From the NCBI GenBank assembly GCA_014729055.1, contig WJKO01000784.1:1-12810 (forward strand): a stretch of DNA of 12,810 bases. The letters are read 5' to 3'. The DNA is from Promethearchaeota archaeon (GTDB lineage: Archaea; Asgardarchaeota; Lokiarchaeia; Sigyniarchaeales; Promethearchaeaceae). The position numbers were made by a program, and so were the translations under genes. Every line of letters begins with the position of its first letter. Position 1 is the first letter of the stretch. Shown here piece after piece: positions 7,125-12,810 of the stretch. The notes under the pieces are model-generated. The model searched no databases. It saw only the letters and a program-made list of their open reading frames with translations, and was not told where the DNA came from.

Positions 7125-7205
7125 AAATAACATGGAGATAATATTCAGATCTTTTCGTTAGAATTAAAAACAAGTTTTATTAGAAAATAAGTTGAAGGAA
7201 TATCT

Positions 7206-8369
7206 ATGGGAACTGGAAGATTTGTCATCGAGTTTAGATTGAAACTAAAACAATATCGAATGCAATTTTGGTTTTTGGCTATTTTTTGGTTAATTGGGAT
7301 TATCGTCTTCTCGGCTTTTTATGCAGAAGAAGGATTCTGGGCAATATTGATGTATTCATTGGTTATCCGTAGTCCTCCAGAAGCAAGCGATTATGCAAAC
7401 TTTTTTGCTTTGATATGGCCAATTCTCTTAGAGGTTGTTCTTATAGGTTTTGTTATGGGTGCTTTATTTGAGAAATATAATCCCGTAATAACGAGTAAAA
7501 TGTTGGCTCAAAACCTTTATAATCACACTGTAATCATCGGATATTATCATCTTGGAGAACGAATTGTAGAATATTGTGTTAATAACAAAAAACCATTCTG
7601 TGTAATGGAAGATGATGCGGAATTTGTTGAGGATATAATCAGTGCGGGACATCCGGTGATAGTTGGTGATGCAACTGAAGAAACAAACCTTAAATTTGCA
7701 AATATCAAAGAGGCAAAAGAAATCTTCATTTGTGTTAATGATTATCGGACTGAAATTATCTGTGCGGAGAAAATAAGAAAAATGAATAAAACATGCAAAA
7801 TATATACACAAGTATTTCAAAAGCATGTTAGGGATTATTTAAGACAAGAACCACTCAATACATTCTCATTCTCTACCTCAAAATGGATAATGGATAAAAT
7901 AAAAGGATGGCTTAAAGGCAAGACAGGTCATGCTTTAGTCGTTGGTCGAGACAACTTAGCCCATCGGATTGCCCATCAGATTTCATTACAAGAAGACCGA
8001 ACCGTTTACTTTTTTAACGATGAAGCGGAAGGGATTAGATTCGAAGAAAGGAGTAATTTGAAAATTATTAACAAATTATGTTGTTTCTTAAGCGATTTTA
8101 GAGAAGTTGTGGATCTGACTAAAGTAACTCAATTATTTATTTGCTGGAAACGAGATACTGAGTTTGATGAGTCGCTATATTTGACATCGAAGTTCCATTT
8201 AAGATACCCAGATGTTGAAGTCTACGTGCGGGTTTTCGATGAAGAGCTAGCAGATCTAGTAGCGAGATATAACGCGAAGACATTTTCTACATCCGGTTAT
8301 GCATTTGAAATGTTGCAACAAAATGTAACACCCGATTCTGCAATATATCCAAAAAAGCAAAAAAAATAA
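7206..8369 (+). CDS. Two-helix membrane protein with two RCK/TrkA-N domains, no K+ selectivity filter
   Basis: A 387-residue protein laid out like a 2-TM RCK potassium channel: helix 1 about 20-39, re-entrant region 43-60, helix 2 about 68-88, then two Rossmann RCK-N units. The first (107-230) starts HTVIIGYYHLGERIVEYC, keeps the nucleotide loop (GYYHLG, 112-117), an acidic ED at 135-136 after strand 2, and GDATEETNL (154-162). The second (241-372) starts HALVVGRDNLAHRIAHQI with a degraded glycine motif. The pore loop reads AILMYSLVIRSPPEASD, with no TVGYG or near relative. It may therefore be a non-selective or different-ion channel, a nucleotide sensor, or a regulatory subunit. AAGGA at 7195-7199 supports ATG 7206. 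The C-terminus is Lys-rich and is followed by a poly-A run. Confidence 0.75.
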   Translation: MGTGRFVIEFRLKLKQYRMQFWFLAIFWLIGIIVFSAFYAEEGFWAILMYSLVIRSPPEASDYANFFALIWPILLEVVLIGFVMGALFEKYNPVITSKMLAQNLYNHTVIIGYYHLGERIVEYCVNNKKPFCVMEDDAEFVEDIISAGHPVIVGDATEETNLKFANIKEAKEIFICVNDYRTEIICAEKIRKMNKTCKIYTQVFQKHVRDYLRQEPLNTFSFSTSKWIMDKIKGWLKGKTGHALVVGRDNLAHRIAHQISLQEDRTVYFFNDEAEGIRFEERSNLKIINKLCCFLSDFREVVDLTKVTQLFICWKRDTEFDESLYLTSKFHLRYPDVEVYVRVFDEELADLVARYNAKTFSTSGYAFEMLQQNVTPDSAIYPKKQKK

Positions 8370-8732
8370 AAAAAAAACTAGTTCAGAATAGATAAGAGAT
8401 ATGTTCTTATATAATTAATTTGTTATAGAATCGTTTAACAATCCACATTATCTTTCCTCTTGTTTTCTAAGACCACCTTGTAGCTAAAAAATAAACATAA
8501 AAGGCTTTATATAATCCGAATTAATTTTATTCAAATGGAAATCTTAAAAAACATTTTGAGAAAAAAAATGAAATAAAAAGGTTTTCGCTTTAAAGTGCGA
8601 CAAAAATGTCTTTATAATGAATCTCTAGAAATATATTTGTCGGATATTATATGGATTCGGATGAAGATAATCATTTAAATATAAATTTCAACATATATAT
8701 ACATAATATAGCAATATATTGGAGATAATCAA
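8370..8732. other. AT-rich intergenic stretch with promoter elements and tiny ORFs
   Basis: No gene of normal size is visible on either strand. Contents are a poly-A run after the RCK gene stop, a strong TATA box at 8505-8515, a 13-codon ORF at 8535-8576 on the plus strand, a 13-codon minus-strand ORF at 8448-8407 with a GAGGAAAG ribosome-like site, and a partly self-complementary CGCTTTAAAGTGCG at 8587-8600. A 25-codon ORF at 8651 overlaps promoter sequence of the next gene and is unlikely to be real. Confidence 0.5.
8505..8515 (+). promoter_or_regulatory. TATA box with no ordinary gene behind it
   Basis: CTTTATATAAT is among the best TATA matches in the window. Expected transcription start is near 8535, exactly at an ATG that opens a 13-codon ORF (MEILKNILRKKMK). 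It may drive a small RNA, a leaderless peptide, or a long leader for the gene at 8733. Confidence 0.4.
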
Positions 8733-8888
8733 ATGGAAAAAGATGCAGAAAAAATTTTACAATCGGTCGAATTAGATGCTGTTAACTTAAAATTAAAAGA
8801 ACTAAAAGACCCGAACTCAAAGAAGAATTCTGTAAACGATTTTCAGCTTCAGCTTACAAGAAAGATTATTGAAAAACAGCGAAAATAG
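8733..8888 (+). CDS. Small 51-residue helical protein, function unknown
   Basis: Translation gives MEKDAEKILQSVELDAVNLK followed by 31 more residues ending in IIEKQRK and TAG. Nearly all of it should be helical, with alternating acidic and lysine residues; there is no cysteine, tryptophan or membrane stretch. Gene status rests on an excellent ribosome site (GGAGAT at 8721-8726, six bases before ATG) and TATA-like sequence at 8692-8701 and 8676-8686. I recognise no family. Possible roles include a nucleic-acid-associated or partner-binding small protein; nothing in the sequence decides between them. Confidence 0.55.
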   Translation: MEKDAEKILQSVELDAVNLKLKELKDPNSKKNSVNDFQLQLTRKIIEKQRK

Positions 8889-8952
8889 ACATGAAAAATA
8901 AATTAAAAAAATAATGTGTTTGTTTTGGTTTTTAACGAAAATGGAAATAACC

Positions 8953-8998
8953 CTCAACGGGTTTATTTATATTTCTGAATTCTCAACGGGCTTATTTA
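8953..8998. repeat. Duplicated 17-base segment at the 3' end of the zinc-ribbon gene
   Basis: CTCAACGGGTTTATTTA at 8953-8969 and CTCAACGGGCTTATTTA at 8982-8998 differ by one base and lie 29 bases apart. The right-hand copy encodes ...NKPVE of the zinc-ribbon protein; the left-hand copy contains that gene's stop codon and is out of frame with the first because 29 is not a multiple of three. Confidence 0.65.
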
Positions 8999-9605
8999 CG
9001 TTTGTTGTCCAATAGTATGGTACTGGTCCGAATAGAAGAATTATCAATACTGGAGCAAGAACCACTAACCCCGTCCAACCATATCCAAAGATTTCGACAA
9101 TTATACCGACAAGAAGGATAATAGGAATTCGGAAATTTTTGATTTCAATTACGTCCTCTAATACTTTTGCGTATTTCTGTTCTACAAGTGGTTCGGCGAA
9201 TTTTGGCTTAATCCAAAGCAGTGAAAGGACAACATTTACAATAAGAGCAATGAGTGAATAGACAGGAAACCCGCCTACTGGAATTATTGCATTTGCTATT
9301 GCATAGGCTATTATGTCCACAAGAAATACGATAGCATTTAATATAATTAAAGCTAACCAGCCCCATTTACCTATCTCAGGCATATAAGGGCCAATAAAAT
9401 CCCATACTGGGTTTGGTTTACCAGAAAATGGTTCAAATTTTCCAGAGGCTTCCCCTTTTTGCTCTTTAGATTTTGCTTGAGTTTCTTTTGCATCATCTTG
9501 AGCAGAAAATACTTCTTCCGATGTATCATACCCGCACTCGGGACAGAATTTAGCACCTTTTAATTCGGCACCACAATTCGGACAAAATTTCAGCGTTTTT
9601 GACAT
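8967..9605 (-). CDS. Zinc-ribbon protein with C-terminal membrane helices
   Basis: A 212-residue protein. The N-terminus is a double-CxxC zinc ribbon (C8-x2-C11, C21-x2-C24; FCPNCGAELKGAKFCPECG), followed by a charged, flexible linker (about 28-62) and a membrane part with helices near 82-108, 113-131, 159-172 and 176-193. This 'zinc_ribbon plus TM' design is common in archaea and Gram-positive bacteria and its role is generally unknown; the ribbon may bind a protein partner at the cytoplasmic face. The start at ATG 9605 has AGGA eleven bases upstream and a possible TATA stretch (TATAATAA, minus strand near 9634). The 3' end has a duplicated segment that contains the stop codon. It is divergent from thrC. 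Confidence 0.7.
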   Translation of the reverse strand: MSKTLKFCPNCGAELKGAKFCPECGYDTSEEVFSAQDDAKETQAKSKEQKGEASGKFEPFSGKPNPVWDFIGPYMPEIGKWGWLALIILNAIVFLVDIIAYAIANAIIPVGGFPVYSLIALIVNVVLSLLWIKPKFAEPLVEQKYAKVLEDVIEIKNFRIPIILLVGIIVEIFGYGWTGLVVLAPVLIILLFGPVPYYWTTNVNKPVENSEI

Positions 9606-9696
9606 TTTATAACAAATCCTAATCTGTTATTATACGTGTTTTATTAATCTTAATACGAGATCTCTTATTATTTTTCGTTTTTCAAGGCTATGTATC

Positions 9697-9706
9697 ATTT
9701 AAAATA
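9697..9706 (+). promoter_or_regulatory. TATA-like box of the threonine synthase gene
   Basis: ATTTAAAATA centred about 28 bases before ATG 9730. No purine-rich ribosome site lies before that ATG, so the transcript is probably leaderless. Confidence 0.35.
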
Positions 9707-9729
9707 CATCGGAAAACTAATGCATATAT

Positions 9730-11013
9730 ATGCCTAAATATTTATTAAAATGCCTTAAATGTGATAATTCATATTCAGAAAATCAACAATTAATGACATG
9801 CCCAAACTGTAATGGACAATTGGAAATATGTTTAAATTATGATATATTGCATGAGAAAATCTCAAATTCCTCTGATTTCTTAAGCTTATCCGCTTCTGCC
9901 CCAAATAGTATGTGGAAATATTACGATTTTCTCCCAATTTTAGAGAAAGAAAATATTATCAGCTTAGGTGAAGGTCTAACTCCTTTATTAAGAAGTCACA
10001 ATTTAGGGAGGGATTTAGGTTTAAGAAACGTCTTCTTGAAGGTGGAAACTGGGAATCCCACAGGATCATTTAAAGATCGTCAAGTATCTATGGGGATGTC
10101 TAAAGCAATTGAGATGAAAACGAATGGAGTGATTACAATTTCTTCGGGAAATGTTGGTGCTGCGACCAGTGCTTATGCAGCCGCTGCAAATATACCTGCA
10201 ATTGTTTTTGTGCATGAAATGAGTCCCATTAACAAATTAACGCAAATAATGACTTATGGTGCAACATTACTACGAGTTCAGAGCAACTCTACAAAAAATA
10301 TTCTCGATGCAGTTAAAGACCATTGCAGAGAATATCAGTTCACAAATTTAATGACTGCCTCTCCTGTAAATCCATACATAAATTTGGGTGCAAAAACGAT
10401 CGCGTATGAGATAATTAATAGTTTCATTTCATTATATGATGGAAAAACTCCAGATGTTATTATCTGTCCTGTTGGTGGTGGGGGTCTGCTGGCTTCGATA
10501 TATCAAGGAATGGTCGATTTAATCGAGCTTGAAATTATCGAAGATATTCCAAAAATAATCGGTGTCCAGCCTTCGGGTTGTGCACCTTTAGCTACCGCCA
10601 TTTTACGGAATATTACAAATAAGGATATAGAAAGTCTTTTTGAGGATCCTTGGGAGAATATCAATACAATTGCTTCAGCTCTGGCGGATGATGTTCCAAT
10701 GGATGCCAGATTGGCGGTTCCAGCAATCAAGAAATCAAGAGGCACGGCTTATATCGTCACTGATGATGAAATCATTGATGCAGAAAAATACTTAGCAATG
10801 ACGGAGGGAATATTTGCCGAACCGTCGAGTGCGACAACAATAGCAGCTTTAAAACATCTAAAAGAAGATGCAATAATAGATTCGGATGATTACATTGTTT
10901 CCTTGATAACCGGCTCTGGTTTTAAGGATTTAAATGCATGTAAAAGATTTAATCCTCAACCCCGTTCAGTACCGCTGAATCATAATTGGGATGTGGAATT
11001 CAAGGAAATGTGA
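9730..11013 (+). CDS. thrC: Threonine synthase (PLP fold type II, archaeal form with zinc ribbon)
   Basis: Converts O-phosphohomoserine to threonine and phosphate with pyridoxal phosphate, the last step of threonine synthesis. The 427-residue protein starts with a zinc ribbon (C8-x2-C11, C24-x2-C27), then MWKYYDFLPI (61-70) and SLGEGLTPL (78-86). The PLP lysine is K115 in GNPTGSFKDR, followed by the substrate loop SSGNVGAAT (138-146) and the phosphate-binding VGGGGLLAS (248-256). EGIFAEPSSAT and SLITGSGFKD close the fold. All catalytic motifs are intact. Cysteate synthase and threonine-dehydratase-like relatives share the fold; length, zinc ribbon and motif set favour ThrC, but substrate is not certain. 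Transcription is probably leaderless. RidA follows after 147 bases. Confidence 0.85.
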   Translation: MPKYLLKCLKCDNSYSENQQLMTCPNCNGQLEICLNYDILHEKISNSSDFLSLSASAPNSMWKYYDFLPILEKENIISLGEGLTPLLRSHNLGRDLGLRNVFLKVETGNPTGSFKDRQVSMGMSKAIEMKTNGVITISSGNVGAATSAYAAAANIPAIVFVHEMSPINKLTQIMTYGATLLRVQSNSTKNILDAVKDHCREYQFTNLMTASPVNPYINLGAKTIAYEIINSFISLYDGKTPDVIICPVGGGGLLASIYQGMVDLIELEIIEDIPKIIGVQPSGCAPLATAILRNITNKDIESLFEDPWENINTIASALADDVPMDARLAVPAIKKSRGTAYIVTDDEIIDAEKYLAMTEGIFAEPSSATTIAALKHLKEDAIIDSDDYIVSLITGSGFKDLNACKRFNPQPRSVPLNHNWDVEFKEM

Positions 11014-11041
11014 AGATCATAATAGGATAAGGTAAAATTGC

Positions 11042-11143
11042 ATAAAATTACTGAGAATTACTAGCTAAATAATTTCTAATTAAAATTACTAAAAATTACT
11101 AATTAAATAATTACTAATTAAAATTACTAATTACTAATTAAAT
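11042..11143. repeat. Degenerate AT-rich tandem repeat between thrC and ridA
   Basis: Many imperfect copies of AATTACTAATTAAA fill the gap between the two genes, with variants such as AAAATTACTGAG and AATTTCTAATTAA. There is almost no G or C. It probably reflects slippage expansion; several copies could act as AT-rich promoter DNA for ridA. Confidence 0.65.
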
Positions 11144-11160
11144 AAAGGAAGTAAATAAAT

Positions 11161-11559
11161 ATGGTCAAAATAAAATTTGTAGATACTGGCGGATTTAAAG
11201 GAGGTCCATATTCTCCTGGGTTATTGGTTGATAACCTGGTTTTTGTGTCTGGACAAGGGCCGTTAGATGCTGAGACAAAAAAGATGGGAACCTCCATCGA
11301 AGAACAGACATTGACGGCATTGAATAATGTTAAAGGACTTGTATTAGCTTCTGGAGCTAAAATCTCTGGAATCGTGAAAACAACGGTGTTTCTTAAAAAT
11401 ATTAAAGATTACGCTGCTATGAATCAAACATATAAAGAGTTCTTTGAAAACAATGGTGTGAAAGATCGATTTCCGACACGAACAACAGTTGAGGTTTCCA
11501 ACTTACCAATAGATGGCATGCTCATAGAAATTGATTGTATAGCCATAAAGACTGATTGA
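11161..11559 (+). CDS. ridA: RidA (YjgF/YER057c/UK114) enamine/imine deaminase
   Basis: Hydrolyses reactive enamines and imines such as 2-aminoacrylate and 2-aminobutenoate, released by PLP enzymes, to 2-oxo acids and ammonia; cytoplasmic trimer in known members. The 132-residue length is normal. Family residues are in place: GGPYSPG with Y17, LVFVSGQGPLD (26-36), the catalytic arginine R107 in FPTRTTVEV, LPIDGMLIEIDCIA with E123. So this is probably an active RidA rather than a Rid2-7 form lacking Arg. AAAGGAAG at 11144-11151 lies nine bases before ATG. It follows threonine synthase on the same strand and precedes hypD by 23 bases, so ridA and hypD are likely co-transcribed. Confidence 0.9.
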   Translation: MVKIKFVDTGGFKGGPYSPGLLVDNLVFVSGQGPLDAETKKMGTSIEEQTLTALNNVKGLVLASGAKISGIVKTTVFLKNIKDYAAMNQTYKEFFENNGVKDRFPTRTTVEVSNLPIDGMLIEIDCIAIKTD

Positions 11560-11582
11560 ATTATCTTACTTTGTCTTAATCG

Positions 11583-12728
11583 ATGAGACTGATGAGAATG
11601 AGTGAAAAACTGGAAAACGAAATAGGATTTGCACTACCAGGAGAAGCATGGCTTCGAAGTCCAAAATTTTCGAAGAAAATACTCGCGGCTATAAAACGTA
11701 TCGCTCGTTCAATTAACTACACAGTTAAGATTATGCATGTATGTGGTACTCATGAACACGTGATTTGTGAAAACGGCTTTCGACCTTTATTACCTAAAAA
11801 TCTTGAGATTATTTCTGGACCAGGATGTCCGGTTTGTGTCTGTCCCGCAATTGACATTGACCGAGCAATCGCATTAGCAAAACGTGCTGATGTCATATTA
11901 TCGACATTCGGAGACATGATTAGAGTTCCCTCATCGCGACAGTCTCTAATGGAACAGAAAGCAAAGGGTTCGGATATTAGGGTGGTATACGGACCATCTG
12001 AGGCAATAAAAATTGCTTTGGATAATCCAGAAAAAGAAGTTGTATTCTTTTCCATTGGATTTGAAACTACTGCCCCATTACCTGCCTTGGAATTGACCAA
12101 TAAGCCTCCTGATAACTTTTCGATATTATGTGCTCATAAAACCATCCCACCAGCAATGGAATTAATTGTGGGGTTACCAGACATAGAAATAGATGGGTTT
12201 ATCACACCTGGTCATGTTGCAGTGATTTTGGGTGAAGAACCATTTAAGTTGTTTTCTGACGCGTATCGTTATACAAATGTGATAACTGGATTCGAACCAA
12301 ACGATTTACTCTTAGGAATATTCTTAACATTAAAGCAAATTAAAGAAAATGATCCAAAAACAATAAATGAATATTCGCGTATTGTAAAGCCAGAAGGGAA
12401 CAAAAAGGCTCGAAAAATTATGTATGATGTTTTTGAGCCCGAAACGTCGCGTTGGCGGGGTATCGGTAAAATTCGAGATGGCGGGCTCAAGATTAAAGAC
12501 AAATATGCAGATTATGATGCACTAAAGAAATTCAATATCGAAATCAAAGATAGTATTGATATTCCTTTAGGTTGTTCTTGCCACTTAGTACTCACGGGTA
12601 AAATGAAACCAAAAGAATGTCCATTATTCGGAAAAGGATGCACACCGCTACATCCAGTTGGACCTTGTATGGTCTCTCATGAGGGAACGTGTAAAATAGC
12701 ATATACTTTCAAAGATGTTACTCTCTGA
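11583..12728 (+). CDS. hypD: Hydrogenase maturation protein HypD
   Basis: Iron-sulfur scaffold that, with HypC, carries and assembles the Fe(CN)2CO unit of [NiFe]-hydrogenases. The 381-residue protein shows the full motif set: MHVCGTHEH (51-59, C54), SGPGCPVCVCP (78-88), STFGDMIRVP (107-116), FSIGFETTAP (156-165), CAHKTIPPAM (183-192), DGFITPGHV (204-212), TGFEPNDLL (235-243), and a cysteine-rich end (C331, C333, C346, C353, C362, C370) including CTPLHPVGPCMVSHEGTC for the 4Fe-4S cluster. No key residue is missing. The start is unsure: ATGs at 11583, 11592 and 11598 all precede the conserved part and none has a strong ribosome site. No other hyp gene or hydrogenase gene is in the window, but HdrBC at the left end fits hydrogen metabolism. 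Confidence 0.95.
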   Translation: MRLMRMSEKLENEIGFALPGEAWLRSPKFSKKILAAIKRIARSINYTVKIMHVCGTHEHVICENGFRPLLPKNLEIISGPGCPVCVCPAIDIDRAIALAKRADVILSTFGDMIRVPSSRQSLMEQKAKGSDIRVVYGPSEAIKIALDNPEKEVVFFSIGFETTAPLPALELTNKPPDNFSILCAHKTIPPAMELIVGLPDIEIDGFITPGHVAVILGEEPFKLFSDAYRYTNVITGFEPNDLLLGIFLTLKQIKENDPKTINEYSRIVKPEGNKKARKIMYDVFEPETSRWRGIGKIRDGGLKIKDKYADYDALKKFNIEIKDSIDIPLGCSCHLVLTGKMKPKECPLFGKGCTPLHPVGPCMVSHEGTCKIAYTFKDVTL

Positions 12729-12735
12729 AAGTATA

Positions 12736-12797
12736 GAAAAAATGTAGAAGAAAAAAATGTAGAAGAAATGTAGAAAAAATGTAGAAAAAATATAGAT
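12736..12797. repeat. Short tandem repeat after hypD
   Basis: ATGTAGAAAAA-type units recur about five times with length variation (ATGTAGAAGAAAAAA, ATGTAGAAGAA, ATGTAGAAAAA, ATATAGATAA). The stretch is non-coding on both strands as far as visible and starts eight bases after the hypD stop. Confidence 0.65.
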
Positions 12798-12810
12798 AAT
12801 AAAGTAGTCA

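Noticed and set aside
7464..7826. Minus-strand 120-codon ORF
   Set aside because: It is fully antisense to the RCK gene, with a Cys/Phe/Ile-rich composition typical of a shadow frame.
8407..8448. Minus-strand 13-codon ORF (MWIVKRFYNKLII) with a GAGGAAAG site
   Set aside because: Too short to judge; the ribosome-like site may be chance in purine-rich DNA.
8651..8728. Plus-strand 25-codon ORF starting MDSDEDNHLN
   Set aside because: It overlaps the TATA and ribosome site of the 51-residue gene and its second half is low-complexity I/N/Y.
11042..11143. CRISPR array
   Set aside because: Repeats are short, degenerate and contiguous, with no unique spacers.
11750..12100. Minus-strand 116-codon ORF
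   Set aside because: It is antisense to the conserved core of hypD and has no recognisable protein character.

Overview
The window looks like a piece of a low-GC archaeal chromosome, most likely from an Asgard (Loki-type) archaeon. The evidence is: heterodisulfide reductase subunits HdrC and HdrB, the hydrogenase maturation protein HypD, a Mut7-C nuclease fused to a zinc ribbon, TATA-like boxes about 25 bases before several starts, a mix of Shine-Dalgarno-led and apparently leaderless genes, several TTG starts, and a small protein with the 'FDNQIGP' signature that I associate with Asgard longin-like proteins. The lineage is an inference; no rRNA or other marker gene is present.

Layout. 97-1651 (+): hdrC and hdrB, a two-gene unit encoding the iron-sulfur electron relay and the CCG-domain catalytic subunit of heterodisulfide reductase; hdrA is not in view. 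1689-4183 (-): a GPH-type sugar/cation symporter homologue, a small gene interrupted by an in-frame TAA (3237-3539), and an unknown five-helix membrane protein. 4318-5972 (+): a two-helix mini-protein and a polytopic GT87-like (GT-C) glycosyltransferase. 5947-7083 (-): a longin-like small protein followed by a Mut7-C RNase/zinc-ribbon protein, probably one transcript. 7206-8369 (+): a two-helix membrane protein with two tandem RCK/TrkA-N domains but no potassium selectivity filter. 8370-8966: mostly AT-rich intergenic DNA holding a good TATA box, a possible small RNA or 13-residue leaderless peptide, and a 51-residue protein gene. 8967-9605 (-): a zinc-ribbon plus membrane-helix protein. 9730-12728 (+): threonine synthase, RidA and HypD.

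How the genes may work together. HdrBC and HypD fit an anaerobe using [NiFe]-hydrogenase and flavin-based electron bifurcation. Threonine synthase followed by RidA fits PLP chemistry backed by an enamine/imine scavenger. The rest is membrane biology (transporter, glycosyltransferase, RCK protein, several small membrane proteins) with no obvious shared pathway. Short tandem repeats sit in several intergenic stretches (about 4583, 6529, 11042 and 12736), and one runs into the apparent 5' end of a gene. I see no mobile element, CRISPR array, tRNA or rRNA. I do not see a clear new multi-gene system; the best candidates for novelty are the filterless dual-RCK protein, the longin-like/Mut7-C gene pair, the interrupted gene at 3237-3539 and the promoter-led non-coding stretch around 8500-8730.
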